64,000 nt of DNA from Euryarchaeota archaeon RBG_13_57_23 (lineage in GTDB: Archaea; Thermoplasmatota; Thermoplasmata; UBA10834): positions 104,008-168,007 of the forward strand of contig MGVW01000035.1 of assembly GCA_001800675.1 (NCBI GenBank), in the 5' to 3' direction. Made by a program: the position numbers and the translations under genes. Below, one piece after another: positions 32,481 to 42,374 of the stretch; the stretch's first letter is position 1, and the number at the start of each line of letters is the position of its first letter. The notes under the pieces are model-generated. The model did not search any database. It saw only the letters and a program-made list of their open reading frames with translations, and was not told the origin of the DNA.

Positions 32481-34628
32481 TCAATCGGATATCCCATGAT
32501 TAATCTTGCGCGCAAGGTGGACCCCCGCAAGGCTCCCAATAGCCGCAGCCGCTCCCAAGAGCCACCCGATGTGCTTCTCGAGGAATGACCCCGCTGGCTC
32601 GCTATAGGATGGAAGCACGGTGAAGGAGACTACGTCAGTATCGCGGTTGCCCCAAGGATCCTCGACCGTCAGCACCGCTCTGTGCTTGCCGGGCTTGAGC
32701 GCAATGAATTCCAGTCTTGGAGCTGATCCGTCGACGCTTCCATCCGAATACGCATCCCACGACCATGAGGCGATGACATGATCGTCCGTGGAGGAGCTTC
32801 CGTTCAGGACAACTCGGTCGCCCAAGCGCACTTCGAAGTCCTCCCCAGCATCGGCCACTGGCGGCGATTCGTCCCCCAGCCAATCGATAGAGAACGCATT
32901 CGAGAAGAAGGATGCGACCTCGAACGAATCAATGACGAGCGCAAGCTCTCGGTTCCTCGCGAACGAGGCGAAGACCCAGTTGTTACTGGATACCACGCTC
33001 AGTCTCTCGTCGATGACGAAACCCTTGTTGTGAAGCAGTCCTACCGGCCCTTCCAGATCCATCATGCGGAACTCGCTGGCCTCTCCCACAGACGCTGTCT
33101 CGGCGCGCAGGTACTCGCAAGTGGCGGTGTTCCGCTCCAGGTTGAACCAGCTGGAGTCGAACAAGATCCTCGTTGCAGAGCCGTTGCGGACTGACGCTGT
33201 GATAGCAGTGACAAGAGGGCTTGTGCACGTGTCGTTCGACCACCTCGTGGACCACACGAGATCGCTCTGGAACTGCTCACCAACCACGGATTTGGATTCG
33301 GATAGAAATCCACAGATGAACGGTTCGGAATCTGAGCAGTCAGGAGAGATGTGAACGGAGACCGTCGCGGGACTGCTGGACCGCAGGGGCTCTATCACCC
33401 TAGCGGATCGAATTGTTTCCTGAGGGGTTGGTAGTACGGCGGCTTCGTCGAACCTGGTATCCAGGCGCCATGCCCTGACATCCGGTCGGGTGATCCTTGA
33501 ATCAGACTCGAAGAGCCGTACCAGATAATCGGCCAACTTCTGATTCGAGACGAGAGCACCCCAGCCTCTGTTCCCTCTCATCTGGTCTGTTGGGAATGCA
33601 GACTCGACGAAGTTTTCCGAGAGGACGACGACCTCCAGACTGTCGAAGATACCGTACTTAGCGTGCAAGTGGTAGACATGTTGGATGATGTCGTTGCTCG
33701 CGTTCCCCGATAGCACGCGCACGTCGGCTCCACTCCTCGTGAGCACAGAGAGGAACAGTATCTCGTCCTCGCTCAGACCTCCAGCAGGCGCACCATCCAC
33801 AAGAAGCTGGACAATGACCCCCCGAGATAGTGCCTCGAGGAGCGAGACACATAGTTCTGCGGAGGACGCCTCGTATGCGCACAACCTCACGCTCTGCTGA
33901 GCTCTGCGGACACCATCCATCAGGACCGCGAGCGACGAATCAGGACTCGTGAATGCTGTCAGGTGCCCAGGTTCGACCTCTACCTGAAGTCCGGGCATAT
34001 CCGTGTATCCGTACCTGAATTCGCGAAACGGAGTCCAGTCCGCGCATCTGTCAGTGTCGTGGTAGCCGAGTCCGTTTCGCACTCGCCTTAGCACCTCTCC
34101 CTGTTTCGGTGCCGGAATTGGATCCCCCAACCACAGCTGCGGAGTATCTCCTGGTCGTCCATAACATGCGGAGTCAACGACAGAGCCACCTGGTGCGACA
34201 AGAGATATCGCATCACCCAGGTCGCCTAATCTGAAAGTACCTGCGACCACGGAAGCGGGCCCGGCTTCATCATCAAGAGCAATTGCAGGGCGGTTGTCGA
34301 ACACGGCAGAGAAGGATGTGGAGTTGAAGGACATTGAGATGCTCATGCCTGGCGACACCCAACAGTCACGCATGATGGCAACGGTCCCTTCCCCGTCAGT
34401 CACAGACCAATTCTTCAAGTTGCACAAGGCGGTTCCCGCATTGAACAGGGTTATGTACTCATCGTCACAGAGCCCGCGTGGATAGAACTCACGAATCAGC
34501 ATCGCTGACGACGAATCTAAGAGACCAGTAACCGTATAATCTGACGAACCTCCAGGGTGACACGGCGCGAAGACCACGAGGGAAAAGAGCAAGGCCGATG
34601 ACACCGCCGTGATCCGTACGCGCCGCAT
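32481..34628 (-). CDS. Secreted lamin-tail / phospholipase D-like / PKD protein with C-terminal membrane anchor
   Basis: 715 residues. A signal peptide (1-27) is followed by a lamin-tail-like domain (about 35-200: EYITLFNAG, LKNWSVTDGEG). Two phospholipase-D half-sites follow: H322-x-K324-x4-D329 and H533-x-K535-x4-D540, both canonical. Then comes a PKD-type Ig domain (about 597-680: PPVADAGEDFEV, LNGSSSTDD), and a membrane helix near 690-708 leaves the body outside the cell. It may be a surface nuclease or phosphodiesterase. Many Cys residues suggest disulfides. It may form an operon with rimI. Confidence 0.85.
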   Translation of the reverse strand: MRRVRITAVSSALLFSLVVFAPCHPGGSSDYTVTGLLDSSSAMLIREFYPRGLCDDEYITLFNAGTALCNLKNWSVTDGEGTVAIMRDCWVSPGMSISMSFNSTSFSAVFDNRPAIALDDEAGPASVVAGTFRLGDLGDAISLVAPGGSVVDSACYGRPGDTPQLWLGDPIPAPKQGEVLRRVRNGLGYHDTDRCADWTPFREFRYGYTDMPGLQVEVEPGHLTAFTSPDSSLAVLMDGVRRAQQSVRLCAYEASSAELCVSLLEALSRGVIVQLLVDGAPAGGLSEDEILFLSVLTRSGADVRVLSGNASNDIIQHVYHLHAKYGIFDSLEVVVLSENFVESAFPTDQMRGNRGWGALVSNQKLADYLVRLFESDSRITRPDVRAWRLDTRFDEAAVLPTPQETIRSARVIEPLRSSSPATVSVHISPDCSDSEPFICGFLSESKSVVGEQFQSDLVWSTRWSNDTCTSPLVTAITASVRNGSATRILFDSSWFNLERNTATCEYLRAETASVGEASEFRMMDLEGPVGLLHNKGFVIDERLSVVSSNNWVFASFARNRELALVIDSFEVASFFSNAFSIDWLGDESPPVADAGEDFEVRLGDRVVLNGSSSTDDHVIASWSWDAYSDGSVDGSAPRLEFIALKPGKHRAVLTVEDPWGNRDTDVVSFTVLPSYSEPAGSFLEKHIGWLLGAAAAIGSLAGVHLARKINHGISD

Positions 34629-34684
34629 CGGGACTGAAGAAGAGAGGAAGACTGAAAACAGGCGCTGCTACACGTACGCTTCGC

Positions 34685-35383
34685 TCAGCGCTTCAATCCT
34701 GACACGAGATCGAGGAGAACCGCCTTCCGATCCTTCGCCTTCACGACGCCGCTGGCAAGAAGCACACCATCGGCTCCAAGTTCTAGTGCCTTAGCGACGT
34801 CCCTCCCGTTCTTGACTCCCGCCCCACAGAGCACACCTACATTCCTGGAGATCGCCTTGATTGACTCGACTGTGTCCGCCACGATCTTCGGGTTGGCCGT
34901 CGTGACCGAGATATCACCGCCAATCAGCTCGGGCGGTTCAATGGCGACGAAGTCGGGCTCCATCGCGGCACATGCCTTGCTCACAGCCAAGTTGTTCGTG
35001 CACACAATCGACAGAAGCCCGTTCGCCCTGGTCCGATCAATGATCTCGTGTATCTCAGATATCCGGAGGCGTCTCTCGGAATGGTTCACCAGCGTCCCGG
35101 CGGCGCCCGATGCCTTGGCGTTATCCACAGTCACATGTCCCGTCGTGCTCCCGGATGGCACGCCGTCCAGATGCTGGGCGAACACCGGTATCTTGACCTT
35201 GGAGGCGACGATCGCCAAGTCCATCAGGGGAGGAGCCACGACGATGGAGGCTCCCGTCTCGGCGGACACCTGCTCACACAGAGCAGCGATGGCCAGGGCA
35301 CCCTGTCCGCTGGCTTCTGGATAAGTCTTGAAGTTGACCACGATGACCGGCTTGCGGACGCTCAGTGCACCCACCTCACTCAA
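34685..35383 (-). CDS. tpiA: Triosephosphate isomerase (archaeal)
   Basis: Interconverts dihydroxyacetone phosphate and glyceraldehyde-3-phosphate. Seen: substrate Lys in VNFKTYPE, catalytic His in LVNHSERR, catalytic Glu in VAIEPPELIGG, and phosphate-binding GVLCGAGVKNGRD. Length 232, as usual for the shorter archaeal enzyme. The start is TTG 35383, overlapping the fbp stop; GTG 35374 is an alternative. Paired with FBP aldolase/phosphatase, it supports gluconeogenesis. Confidence 0.94.
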   Translation of the reverse strand: MSEVGALSVRKPVIVVNFKTYPEASGQGALAIAALCEQVSAETGASIVVAPPLMDLAIVASKVKIPVFAQHLDGVPSGSTTGHVTVDNAKASGAAGTLVNHSERRLRISEIHEIIDRTRANGLLSIVCTNNLAVSKACAAMEPDFVAIEPPELIGGDISVTTANPKIVADTVESIKAISRNVGVLCGAGVKNGRDVAKALELGADGVLLASGVVKAKDRKAVLLDLVSGLKR

Positions 35384-36512
35384 GAGGCTGCATCCTGGGC
35401 TCGAGCTTCTTGAGTATCTCGGGCCTGGTGGTGTACTCGAGTTCTTCGGGGGACACGATGCCCGGCATGAACGGGCCGTGCCCGCGCATGTACATCGATA
35501 TCCTCATGGCCTTATTCCGGACGGGGTCCCATTCCTTGCCCGCAAAGTAGTCAATCGGCTTGTGCTCCCCAGGTTTGGAGCCCGGTGGCTCCGCGGCCTG
35601 GATCTTGCCGTTGGTGATCTGAATGCCCAGTGAGCAGACCCTCGGTGGGCCATCGTAGTACGTCGGGTCGGACTGGTCGACACTGCAGGGGTACCATGCC
35701 CCGTAGTGTGAGCCTCTCATCCAACCAGCGACGAGCTGCGGGAACGCGAAGGGCTGTAGCACCTCGCCCACCGCAGGGAAGCCGGATTGGCATCGGACGA
35801 GCATGACCGGGTCGTCCTTTCCGACATACTTTCCGGCGAGGATGTTCAGCTTCTCCGTGGATATGACAGCGGCTATGCCCAGTGTGCGGTGCAGTACCCT
35901 CTTCACGGCGTACCTCGTCGTGTCGCCTATCAGAGCGAGTATGTCGTACAGCTCTGCGGGCGAGCTCATGAGGACCTTCTTATGATCCACGACATCGACT
36001 ATCTCGAGGTCGTAACCCAAGTGGGCCCTCGGGTCGATGACGAGCCCCGTGGTCGTGAACGGGTCCATGAATATCTTGGCGACGGGTAGGGAATAGGCAG
36101 CCGGTCCGCACTTGTCCGCCATGAAGACCAGCATCGGCTCAGTGGGCCGCTCTTCGAACTCCATCTCAGCGGCGCCCGGGCCCTGCCCTCTTACGTTCCC
36201 AGAGAAGGCATCGGTAAGCAGATCTTGCCCGGCCGCGTACAGATGCATCTTCTTGGCCTCGTTCGCGGCGGCCATGAAAACGTTCCATGAGAGCCCGTGT
36301 ATCTCCTTGTTGTTCTCTCCCTTCCTGTGGGTCATCAGAAGCTGCATGTCGTCGCCGCACCGGGTTACATAGTAGTCGTTCAGCAGACCGTCTCGAACGG
36401 CCTTCCCCAGGAGTTCGGAGGCGATCTCCATCATCCGAGGATGCGGGCGAGAATGGCCCGCGATCGATCCGACGTCGGCCTTTATCAGCGATACAGTAAC
36501 CTTCTCCGGCAT
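35376..36512 (-). CDS. fbp: Bifunctional fructose-1,6-bisphosphate aldolase/phosphatase (class V)
   Basis: This enzyme makes fructose-6-phosphate directly from triose phosphates, enforcing gluconeogenic flow. Seen: VSLIKADVGSIAGHSRPHP with metal-binding Asp and His, HGLSWNVFMAAANEAKK, ADKCGPAAYSLP, and the late MRGSHYGAWYP and YMRGHGPFMPG motifs. I chose ATG 36512 because GGAGG lies upstream; TTG 36527 is less likely. Length 378, normal. It overlaps tpiA by a few bases, so the pair is an operon. Confidence 0.95.
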   Translation of the reverse strand: MPEKVTVSLIKADVGSIAGHSRPHPRMMEIASELLGKAVRDGLLNDYYVTRCGDDMQLLMTHRKGENNKEIHGLSWNVFMAAANEAKKMHLYAAGQDLLTDAFSGNVRGQGPGAAEMEFEERPTEPMLVFMADKCGPAAYSLPVAKIFMDPFTTTGLVIDPRAHLGYDLEIVDVVDHKKVLMSSPAELYDILALIGDTTRYAVKRVLHRTLGIAAVISTEKLNILAGKYVGKDDPVMLVRCQSGFPAVGEVLQPFAFPQLVAGWMRGSHYGAWYPCSVDQSDPTYYDGPPRVCSLGIQITNGKIQAAEPPGSKPGEHKPIDYFAGKEWDPVRNKAMRISMYMRGHGPFMPGIVSPEELEYTTRPEILKKLEPRMQPLE

Positions 36513-36716
36513 TTCAGCTTCCTCCAAGCAAATTCAGGCGCTCAGATACTCGGGTCCAGCGGATAAGAGGCTCAGCATATATTAACCGTTTCGAATCCAT
36601 CAGCGCACTCGCGCCCGCTCGGCTCGGCAGGCATCATCGACCAGAGGGGGGATTCGCGAGGTGTGGAAAGGCTTAAACGCGCATAGAACTCTTCGACGCC
36701 TGCGAGTGAATAAGAG

Positions 36717-38129
36717 ATGGGGTCCGTAGAGGAGCTCAGGCCGATTTTCTCGCCGAAATCCATCGCGGTCATCGGAGCTTCCAGAAGCCCCATGAAGATC
36801 GGCTACGAGATACTTCAGAACATCCTTGTCCAGGGCTACACCGGCAAGATCTACCCGATCAACCCTGAAGTGCCGGAGATCATGGGTCTCAAGGTCCAGC
36901 CCAGCGTGCTCGCGGTCAAGGACGATATCGACCTGGCGATCATCGCGGTCCCGGCCGAGGCCGTCCCCAAGGTCATGATGGAGTGCGCCAAGAAGAAAGT
37001 GAAGGGCGTCATTGTCATTTCCTCCGGGTTCGCGGAGACGGGCGAGAAAGGTAGATTGCTCGAGGAGGAGATACTCCAGATCGCCCGGAAGGGCAACATG
37101 CGGCTCATAGGTCCCAACACACTCGGGTACAAGGACCCGATAGACAACCTGGACGCCGCCTTCGTTTTCGGCATGCCACGGCCCGGGGAGATAGCGCTCA
37201 TCAGCCAGAGCGGCGCACTATGCATTGGCATGGTCTACTACGCGAATGGTGAGTACATCGGGCTATCGAGGGTGATCAGCATCGGTAACAAGGCCGACGT
37301 CGATGACGCGGACCTGATTGACTACCTCGACCAGGACCCAGCGACGAAGGTCATCGCCATGTACATCGAGGGCATAAAGGACGGCAAGAAGTTCCTCGAC
37401 GCTGCGCGCAGATGCCAGAAACCCATTGTGGTCATCAAGGCCGGAAGGACGCCTGCGGGCTCTGCCGCAGCATCTACTCATACGGGATCTCTCAGCGGTT
37501 CTGACATTGTCTACGACTCTGCCTTCAGACAGGTGCACATACAGAGGGCGTACGACGTCATAGAGCTTTTCGACTTTGCGCGGGCTCTTGCCTACCAGCC
37601 GCCTGCCTTAGGAGGAAGAGTCGGCATCATATCGAACGGTGGTGGTGCCGGGATCATGACAGCGGATTGGTGCGAATCCGTGGGCCTGAAGGTGCCCAAC
37701 CTTACCAAGAAGACAATCGACGCGTTGCGGCCACACCTGCCGTCCATAACCTCTGCAAGGAACCCGCTGGACGTGACTGGAGACGCTAGATTCCACAGGT
37801 ACCACGCAACTGGCAGCATCATGCTCTCAGACCCGAACATCGACTCTCTCATAATGGTCTGTGTTCACGCCGGGATCGCAAGGCCTCGGGAGTTTGTCGG
37901 AGCCGTGATCAAACTCGTCGGGGATAAGAGGAACCTCAAGAAACCTATCGTGGCCTGTTGGGTGGGCGGGCCGGAGATCGATGAGGTCGTGCAGGAGTTG
38001 AGGGTCAAGAACATACCAGTATACTCCTCGGCGTCGAGGGCAGCCAAGGCCGTGAAGTGCTTGTACGAGGAAGGGCATCGACTCGAACTGATTGGGAAGA
38101 AGAAGCAGGCCAGGGAGAACCATTCGTAG
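36717..38129 (+). CDS. acdA: Acetyl-CoA synthetase (ADP-forming), alpha subunit
   Basis: Converts acyl-CoA, ADP and phosphate to acid, CoA and ATP, the main substrate-level phosphorylation step in peptide-fermenting archaea. Seen: CoA-binding IAVIGASRSPMKIGYE, IVISSGFAETGEKG, LIGPNTLGYKD, the ISQSGAL stretch and the phospho-His context STHTGSLSGSD. Length 470. The beta subunit is separate at 48265, downstream of the second oxidoreductase operon, so the enzyme is split across the region. Confidence 0.94.
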   Translation: MGSVEELRPIFSPKSIAVIGASRSPMKIGYEILQNILVQGYTGKIYPINPEVPEIMGLKVQPSVLAVKDDIDLAIIAVPAEAVPKVMMECAKKKVKGVIVISSGFAETGEKGRLLEEEILQIARKGNMRLIGPNTLGYKDPIDNLDAAFVFGMPRPGEIALISQSGALCIGMVYYANGEYIGLSRVISIGNKADVDDADLIDYLDQDPATKVIAMYIEGIKDGKKFLDAARRCQKPIVVIKAGRTPAGSAAASTHTGSLSGSDIVYDSAFRQVHIQRAYDVIELFDFARALAYQPPALGGRVGIISNGGGAGIMTADWCESVGLKVPNLTKKTIDALRPHLPSITSARNPLDVTGDARFHRYHATGSIMLSDPNIDSLIMVCVHAGIARPREFVGAVIKLVGDKRNLKKPIVACWVGGPEIDEVVQELRVKNIPVYSSASRAAKAVKCLYEEGHRLELIGKKKQARENHS

Positions 38130-38206
38130 ATGGAATTGGAGATGCCCACACAGGAGAAGCATGCTCTCCAAAGTATCAAATCCTGACTCGCTATCGCCCT
38201 CACATC

Positions 38207-39103
38207 ATGCCTCCAAGGAAGGCAGTATTGGCCACCTCGGCAGCAGCTCTCTCGGCGGTCGCTTTATGGGGCCTCGCATTTCCCTTGATCCAGATCGGAC
38301 TCGAGAGCTTCTCACCGATATTGCTCGGGTTCGTGAGGTTCGTTCTCGCCTCGGCGCTCATGCTCGTCGTGCTTCTATGGAAGTACAAAGCGAGTGATAT
38401 TGTTCGCGTCTTCCGGAGCGAGTGGAAGCCTCTGCTCGCCCTCGGCCTGCTCTACGTCACGATACCCAATATTGCCCAGAACATCGGCCTGCAGTACGGC
38501 ACCTCGTCGATAGCATCGGTCATTCAGTCCTCCGGCCCTGTGATGACGCTCCTGTTCGCGGTCATGCTGCTCAGCGAGAAGCTGACGAAGACGAAGGCAG
38601 TGGGCACCGCGGTCGCCATGTTCGGGACCCTGTTGCTGGTGGCGAGCGGGGGCATCTCGCTGGAGGATGAGGATTTTGTGGGCAACGTGTTCATACTCAT
38701 ATCGGCCGCGTCCTACGGCCTCGCCTGGGTGTCTGCGAAGCGGATGCTGGAGAGGAACCCGCCGCTCCTCATCATAGGACTCTCGCTCGCGTTCGGCACT
38801 GCGGTGCTGGCGCTAGCGGTCCCGTTCGACAGCGATTTGAGATTCGAGCTGGACTCCATGTCCGTGCTCAACATCCTGATTCTCGGATTCCTCTGCGGGG
38901 CCGTCTCATCCGTGCTATACCTGTCATCTCTCGAGCACGAGGAGGTCTCGAGGATGGCGTTCTTCATCTACCTCATGCCGGTGTTCGCCTCGTTCTTTGC
39001 TTGGCTGCTGAGGGACGAGGTGGTCGAGTCCTGGACCGCGCTGTGCGGTGTGATAATCGTTATCGGCATAGTCGTGGCGAACCGAAACGGTGCGCGAGCC
39101 TAG
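38207..39103 (+). CDS. DMT-superfamily transporter (EamA)
   Basis: 298 residues with ten predicted membrane helices in two EamA repeats (LSAVALWGLAFPLIQIGL at the start of the first; NVFILISAASYGLAWVSAK at the start of the second). It probably exports a small metabolite or amino acid; the substrate is unknown. I used ATG 38207 and not the earlier in-frame start inside acdA, since upstream codons are hydrophilic and overlap acdA. Confidence 0.88.
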   Translation: MPPRKAVLATSAAALSAVALWGLAFPLIQIGLESFSPILLGFVRFVLASALMLVVLLWKYKASDIVRVFRSEWKPLLALGLLYVTIPNIAQNIGLQYGTSSIASVIQSSGPVMTLLFAVMLLSEKLTKTKAVGTAVAMFGTLLLVASGGISLEDEDFVGNVFILISAASYGLAWVSAKRMLERNPPLLIIGLSLAFGTAVLALAVPFDSDLRFELDSMSVLNILILGFLCGAVSSVLYLSSLEHEEVSRMAFFIYLMPVFASFFAWLLRDEVVESWTALCGVIIVIGIVVANRNGARA

Positions 39104-39118
39104 GGACGACTGCTTCCC

Positions 39119-40384
39119 TCAGGCGTACTGCGACGAATCCGCTTGCTCAGCGACATCAGAGGCCTCACTGGTCCCGGGTGGTATCTCGCCCGAGGTGACC
39201 CCGCGGTTGTAGAAAGTCCTGAACATGACCGGTGCCAGGATCGTCGATATGAATGCCATCAAGACCAGGACTGAGAACAGGTAGAGCTGATCAGGAGGGA
39301 TGAGCCCGGACTCTACTGCGAGCCTAGCGAATACCAACTCGATCGCCCCTTTGCCCATCATCATCGAACCGATGGCCATAGACTCGTTGTTGCCCAGACC
39401 CGACATCCTTGCAGGGAGGTACGAGCCCGCGAGCTTTCCCAGGATGGCCACGGCGGTGACGACACCGAAAAACGGCAAGTGGTCCATTATCAACGAGAAA
39501 TCGACTGTGAAACCGATGAAGACGAAGAATATGGGAGCTAGGAACCCGATCGTGACGCCAGAGAGTATGTCCTCGACGCGAGCCCAGACACGAAGGCCGG
39601 TTCCAGCCTCTCGTAGCAGCATCCCGGCGATGAAGGCTCCAATCACGCCAGGCAGGCCAGACCATTCGGCGAGAACCGCGAACAAGATAGCGATGACGAC
39701 AGCAATCGCGAACGCAGCTTCTCCGGTCCGCATCCACTTCAGGAGCCTGTATATCCTGGGCACGACTACACGGCCGAACAGCATAGCAAGGGCGAAGAAG
39801 AACGCGAAGCTGACGGACAGGTAGAGCACGCGCTCCGTTGTCCTGGACCCCTCGGCACTGCCAAGTATCACTCCCAATGTGAAAAGCAGAAGCACATCCG
39901 TAATCAGCGCTGCACTGATTATCGTCGCGCTGGTGCGGGATTTGAGCACCTCCATGTCCTTCAGAACCCTTATTGTGACAGGCAGGGCCGTTACCGAGAT
40001 CGCAACCGCGACGAAGGCGAGGGTCAACCCTTCTAGCTCGAACAGCACTCCAACAAGGAGCCCGAGCACGAGCGGGAGGACAAGTCCAGAGGCTGCGATC
40101 AGCCCGCCGAGAATCGATGAGGCCTTGATCAGCTTCGGGGAGAACTCGAGGCCGACGTATAGCATCAGAAACAGCATTCCGAGGTCGCCGAGATCCCGGA
40201 TGAAGGTGTCGCTGTACATTCTGTCCAGGTCTTTGAAGACGAACCCCAGGATGAAGGGACCGAGAACGATTCCCGCGAGCAACTCGCCAACGATTGGCGG
40301 CTGATTTATGCGCGTGACGACCTCGCCGAATCCCTTCGCGAAGGCAATCATCAGGAGGACATAGACGAGGACGATGAGTTCCAT
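39119..40384 (-). CDS. CPA2-family cation/proton antiporter (Kef/NapA-like)
   Basis: 421 residues with about 12 membrane helices. Seen: FAKGFGEVVTRINQPPIVGELLAGIVLGP at the N-terminus and IGAFIAGMLLRE, matching the sodium/proton-exchanger fold. No RCK/TrkA domain follows; the hydrophilic tail is short and acidic. It likely exchanges Na+ or K+ for H+. It is convergent with the DMT transporter. Confidence 0.9.
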   Translation of the reverse strand: MELIVLVYVLLMIAFAKGFGEVVTRINQPPIVGELLAGIVLGPFILGFVFKDLDRMYSDTFIRDLGDLGMLFLMLYVGLEFSPKLIKASSILGGLIAASGLVLPLVLGLLVGVLFELEGLTLAFVAVAISVTALPVTIRVLKDMEVLKSRTSATIISAALITDVLLLFTLGVILGSAEGSRTTERVLYLSVSFAFFFALAMLFGRVVVPRIYRLLKWMRTGEAAFAIAVVIAILFAVLAEWSGLPGVIGAFIAGMLLREAGTGLRVWARVEDILSGVTIGFLAPIFFVFIGFTVDFSLIMDHLPFFGVVTAVAILGKLAGSYLPARMSGLGNNESMAIGSMMMGKGAIELVFARLAVESGLIPPDQLYLFSVLVLMAFISTILAPVMFRTFYNRGVTSGEIPPGTSEASDVAEQADSSQYA

Positions 40385-40518
40385 CAGGACACCGGGACAG
40401 GCTTTTCGATGAGGATTACTTGCGAGGTCATTAACCTTACCAGAACCGCGGTGGCGAACGTGCTCCGAGAGAACAGTTAATATGCATAGCTAGGTTATGC
40501 CGAAGCGGTGGTACGCCC

Positions 40519-41847
40519 TTGCCCCAGTGGCAGCACATCACTTACTCGAACCAGATAACCACAGAACACTACGGGAAGCAGATCACCGTTGGCGGGTGGG
40601 TCCAGGACCTCAGGAACCTAGGCGGCATATCGTTCCTTCAACTGAGGGACAGAGAGGGAGTAATCCAGATAACCAGTCTAAAGAAGAAGAACAAAGAGCT
40701 CTTCGAACTCGTAGCATCGCTTCCCCGTGAGTCGGTCGTGCTCGTGACTGGCATGGTCAAGGAGAGCAAGGAGGCGAGGGCGGGATTCGAGATACTCCCG
40801 GACAGGATAGACGTGCTGAACAGGGCGGAGGCGCCTCTGCCTCTCGGTGTTGTCGACAAAGTCGGAGCGGACCTCGACACTCGCCTCAACAACAGGTTCA
40901 TGGACCTGCGGAAGGAGGAGGTCCGGGCCGTCTTCCAGGTGGAGGCGAAGGCCGTCGAGGGAATCAGACAGTTCCTGTTGGGCAACGGATTTGTGGAAGT
41001 GCACACACCCAAGATCGTGGCCGCTGGTGCTGAAGGTGGGTCGACGCTCTTCCCCATCAAGTACTTCGACAGGAACGCGTACCTTGCCCAGAGTCCCCAA
41101 CTGTACAAACAGAACCTCATGGCTACAGGGTTCGACCGGATATTCGAGGTCGCACACGCGTACCGGGCGGAGGCTTCTGACACCATCAGGCACATAGCCG
41201 AATTCATCTCGCTGGACGTGGAACTCGCTTTCATCGAATCCTCTGAGGACATAATGGCTGTCGCGGAAGGCATCGCAGTCGCAGGGATCGAACACGTGCG
41301 CGCGCACGCACAGAAAGAGCTCGAGATCCTCGGCGCGAAGCTCGAGAGCCCGTCAGCGCCGTTCCCACGCGTGAAGTACAAGGACGCGGTCGAAATCGTC
41401 AAAGGGCAAGGGATGAGGATCGAACATGGCGAAGATCTCGGCACGGAAGGGGAGAAGGCTCTCGGGGAGTACATGAAGCGGGAGAAACAGTGTGAACTTT
41501 ATTTCATCACTGAGTTCCCTACATCTCTTAAGAGAGGCACTTTCTACGCCAAGAGATTCGACGACGACCCCGAGACGACAGGATACTTCGATCTCGACTA
41601 CAGGGGACAGGAGATCGTGTCGGGCGGACAGCGCGAGCACAGGTACGCGGTCCTCACGGAGCAGATGAGGGAGAATAACCTGAACCTCGAGTCATTCGAT
41701 TTCTACCTGAAGGGGTTCAGGTTCGGCATGCCCCCTCACGGCGGGTTCGGCTTCGGGGTCGAGCGGTATGTCCAGAAAATGCTGGGACTGTCCAACATAA
41801 GGGAGGCAGTGCTATACCCAAGAGACAGGGCAAGGCTCGTCCCGTAG
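40519..41847 (+). CDS. aspS: Aspartyl-tRNA synthetase (archaeal type)
   Basis: Class II synthetase of 442 residues. Seen: the OB-fold anticodon-binding domain (GGWVQDLRNLGGISFLQLRD), motif 2 region VAHAYRAEASDT, and motif 3 FGFGVERYVQKML. The start is TTG 40519, about 35 bases after a TATA-like AATATGCATA. Whether it also charges tRNA-Asn cannot be decided here, and no GatCAB is in the window. It heads a likely three-gene operon with the Nudix-like and nuclease genes. Confidence 0.94.
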   Translation: MPQWQHITYSNQITTEHYGKQITVGGWVQDLRNLGGISFLQLRDREGVIQITSLKKKNKELFELVASLPRESVVLVTGMVKESKEARAGFEILPDRIDVLNRAEAPLPLGVVDKVGADLDTRLNNRFMDLRKEEVRAVFQVEAKAVEGIRQFLLGNGFVEVHTPKIVAAGAEGGSTLFPIKYFDRNAYLAQSPQLYKQNLMATGFDRIFEVAHAYRAEASDTIRHIAEFISLDVELAFIESSEDIMAVAEGIAVAGIEHVRAHAQKELEILGAKLESPSAPFPRVKYKDAVEIVKGQGMRIEHGEDLGTEGEKALGEYMKREKQCELYFITEFPTSLKRGTFYAKRFDDDPETTGYFDLDYRGQEIVSGGQREHRYAVLTEQMRENNLNLESFDFYLKGFRFGMPPHGGFGFGVERYVQKMLGLSNIREAVLYPRDRARLVP

Positions 41848-41864
41848 CCAGCAAGCCCAAACGC

Positions 41865-42374
41865 ATGCTCATCGAATTGCCGACCGCGGACGAGATCGAC
41901 GCCCTCGCCATCACGACCCCGCGCTTCGAGGTCAGGAAGTTTGAGTTCGACCTCGGTGGGCAGGCCGCGGACCTGAAGTACTCGCCCTGCAAGGGCCAGA
42001 TGGTATTGGTGATCGCGGGCAAGAACGGCATCGCCTTGACCAGGACGAGCAAGCAGGACAAGTGGCACCTGCCGAGCGGAAGGATCAGCACGATCGAGGA
42101 CGCTGTGGCAGCGGCAAAGCGTATCGCGATGGAGCAGTGCGGTGTCATGGTCCGATGCCTCGATCTTGCGGGCATGTACGATGTCGTCTGGCACTACTCG
42201 GACATCACTATCAAGAGGCTGCACTTGGTGTACTCCGCCTTGACCGATGACGAGTGCTGCAAAGCGCAGGCGAGTCCAGGATATGCCGAAGCAGCGTTCT
42301 TCCGTGAGCTTCCGCAGGACCTGATGGAGGACGATCTCGCCGCCTCGGCGATCACCGACAGCAGCAACAAGTGA
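41865..42374 (+). CDS. Degenerate Nudix-like protein
   Basis: 169 residues. A Nudix box can be traced at WHLPSGRISTIEDA followed by AKRIAMEQCGV: the Gly, first Glu and Arg are kept, but in the REUxEE core the first Glu is Ile and the last is Gln. Metal binding and hydrolysis are probably weak or lost. It may be a binding protein. It starts 18 bases after aspS and its stop overlaps the next gene as GTGA, so it belongs to the operon. Confidence 0.65.
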   Translation: MLIELPTADEIDALAITTPRFEVRKFEFDLGGQAADLKYSPCKGQMVLVIAGKNGIALTRTSKQDKWHLPSGRISTIEDAVAAAKRIAMEQCGVMVRCLDLAGMYDVVWHYSDITIKRLHLVYSALTDDECCKAQASPGYAEAAFFRELPQDLMEDDLAASAITDSSNK

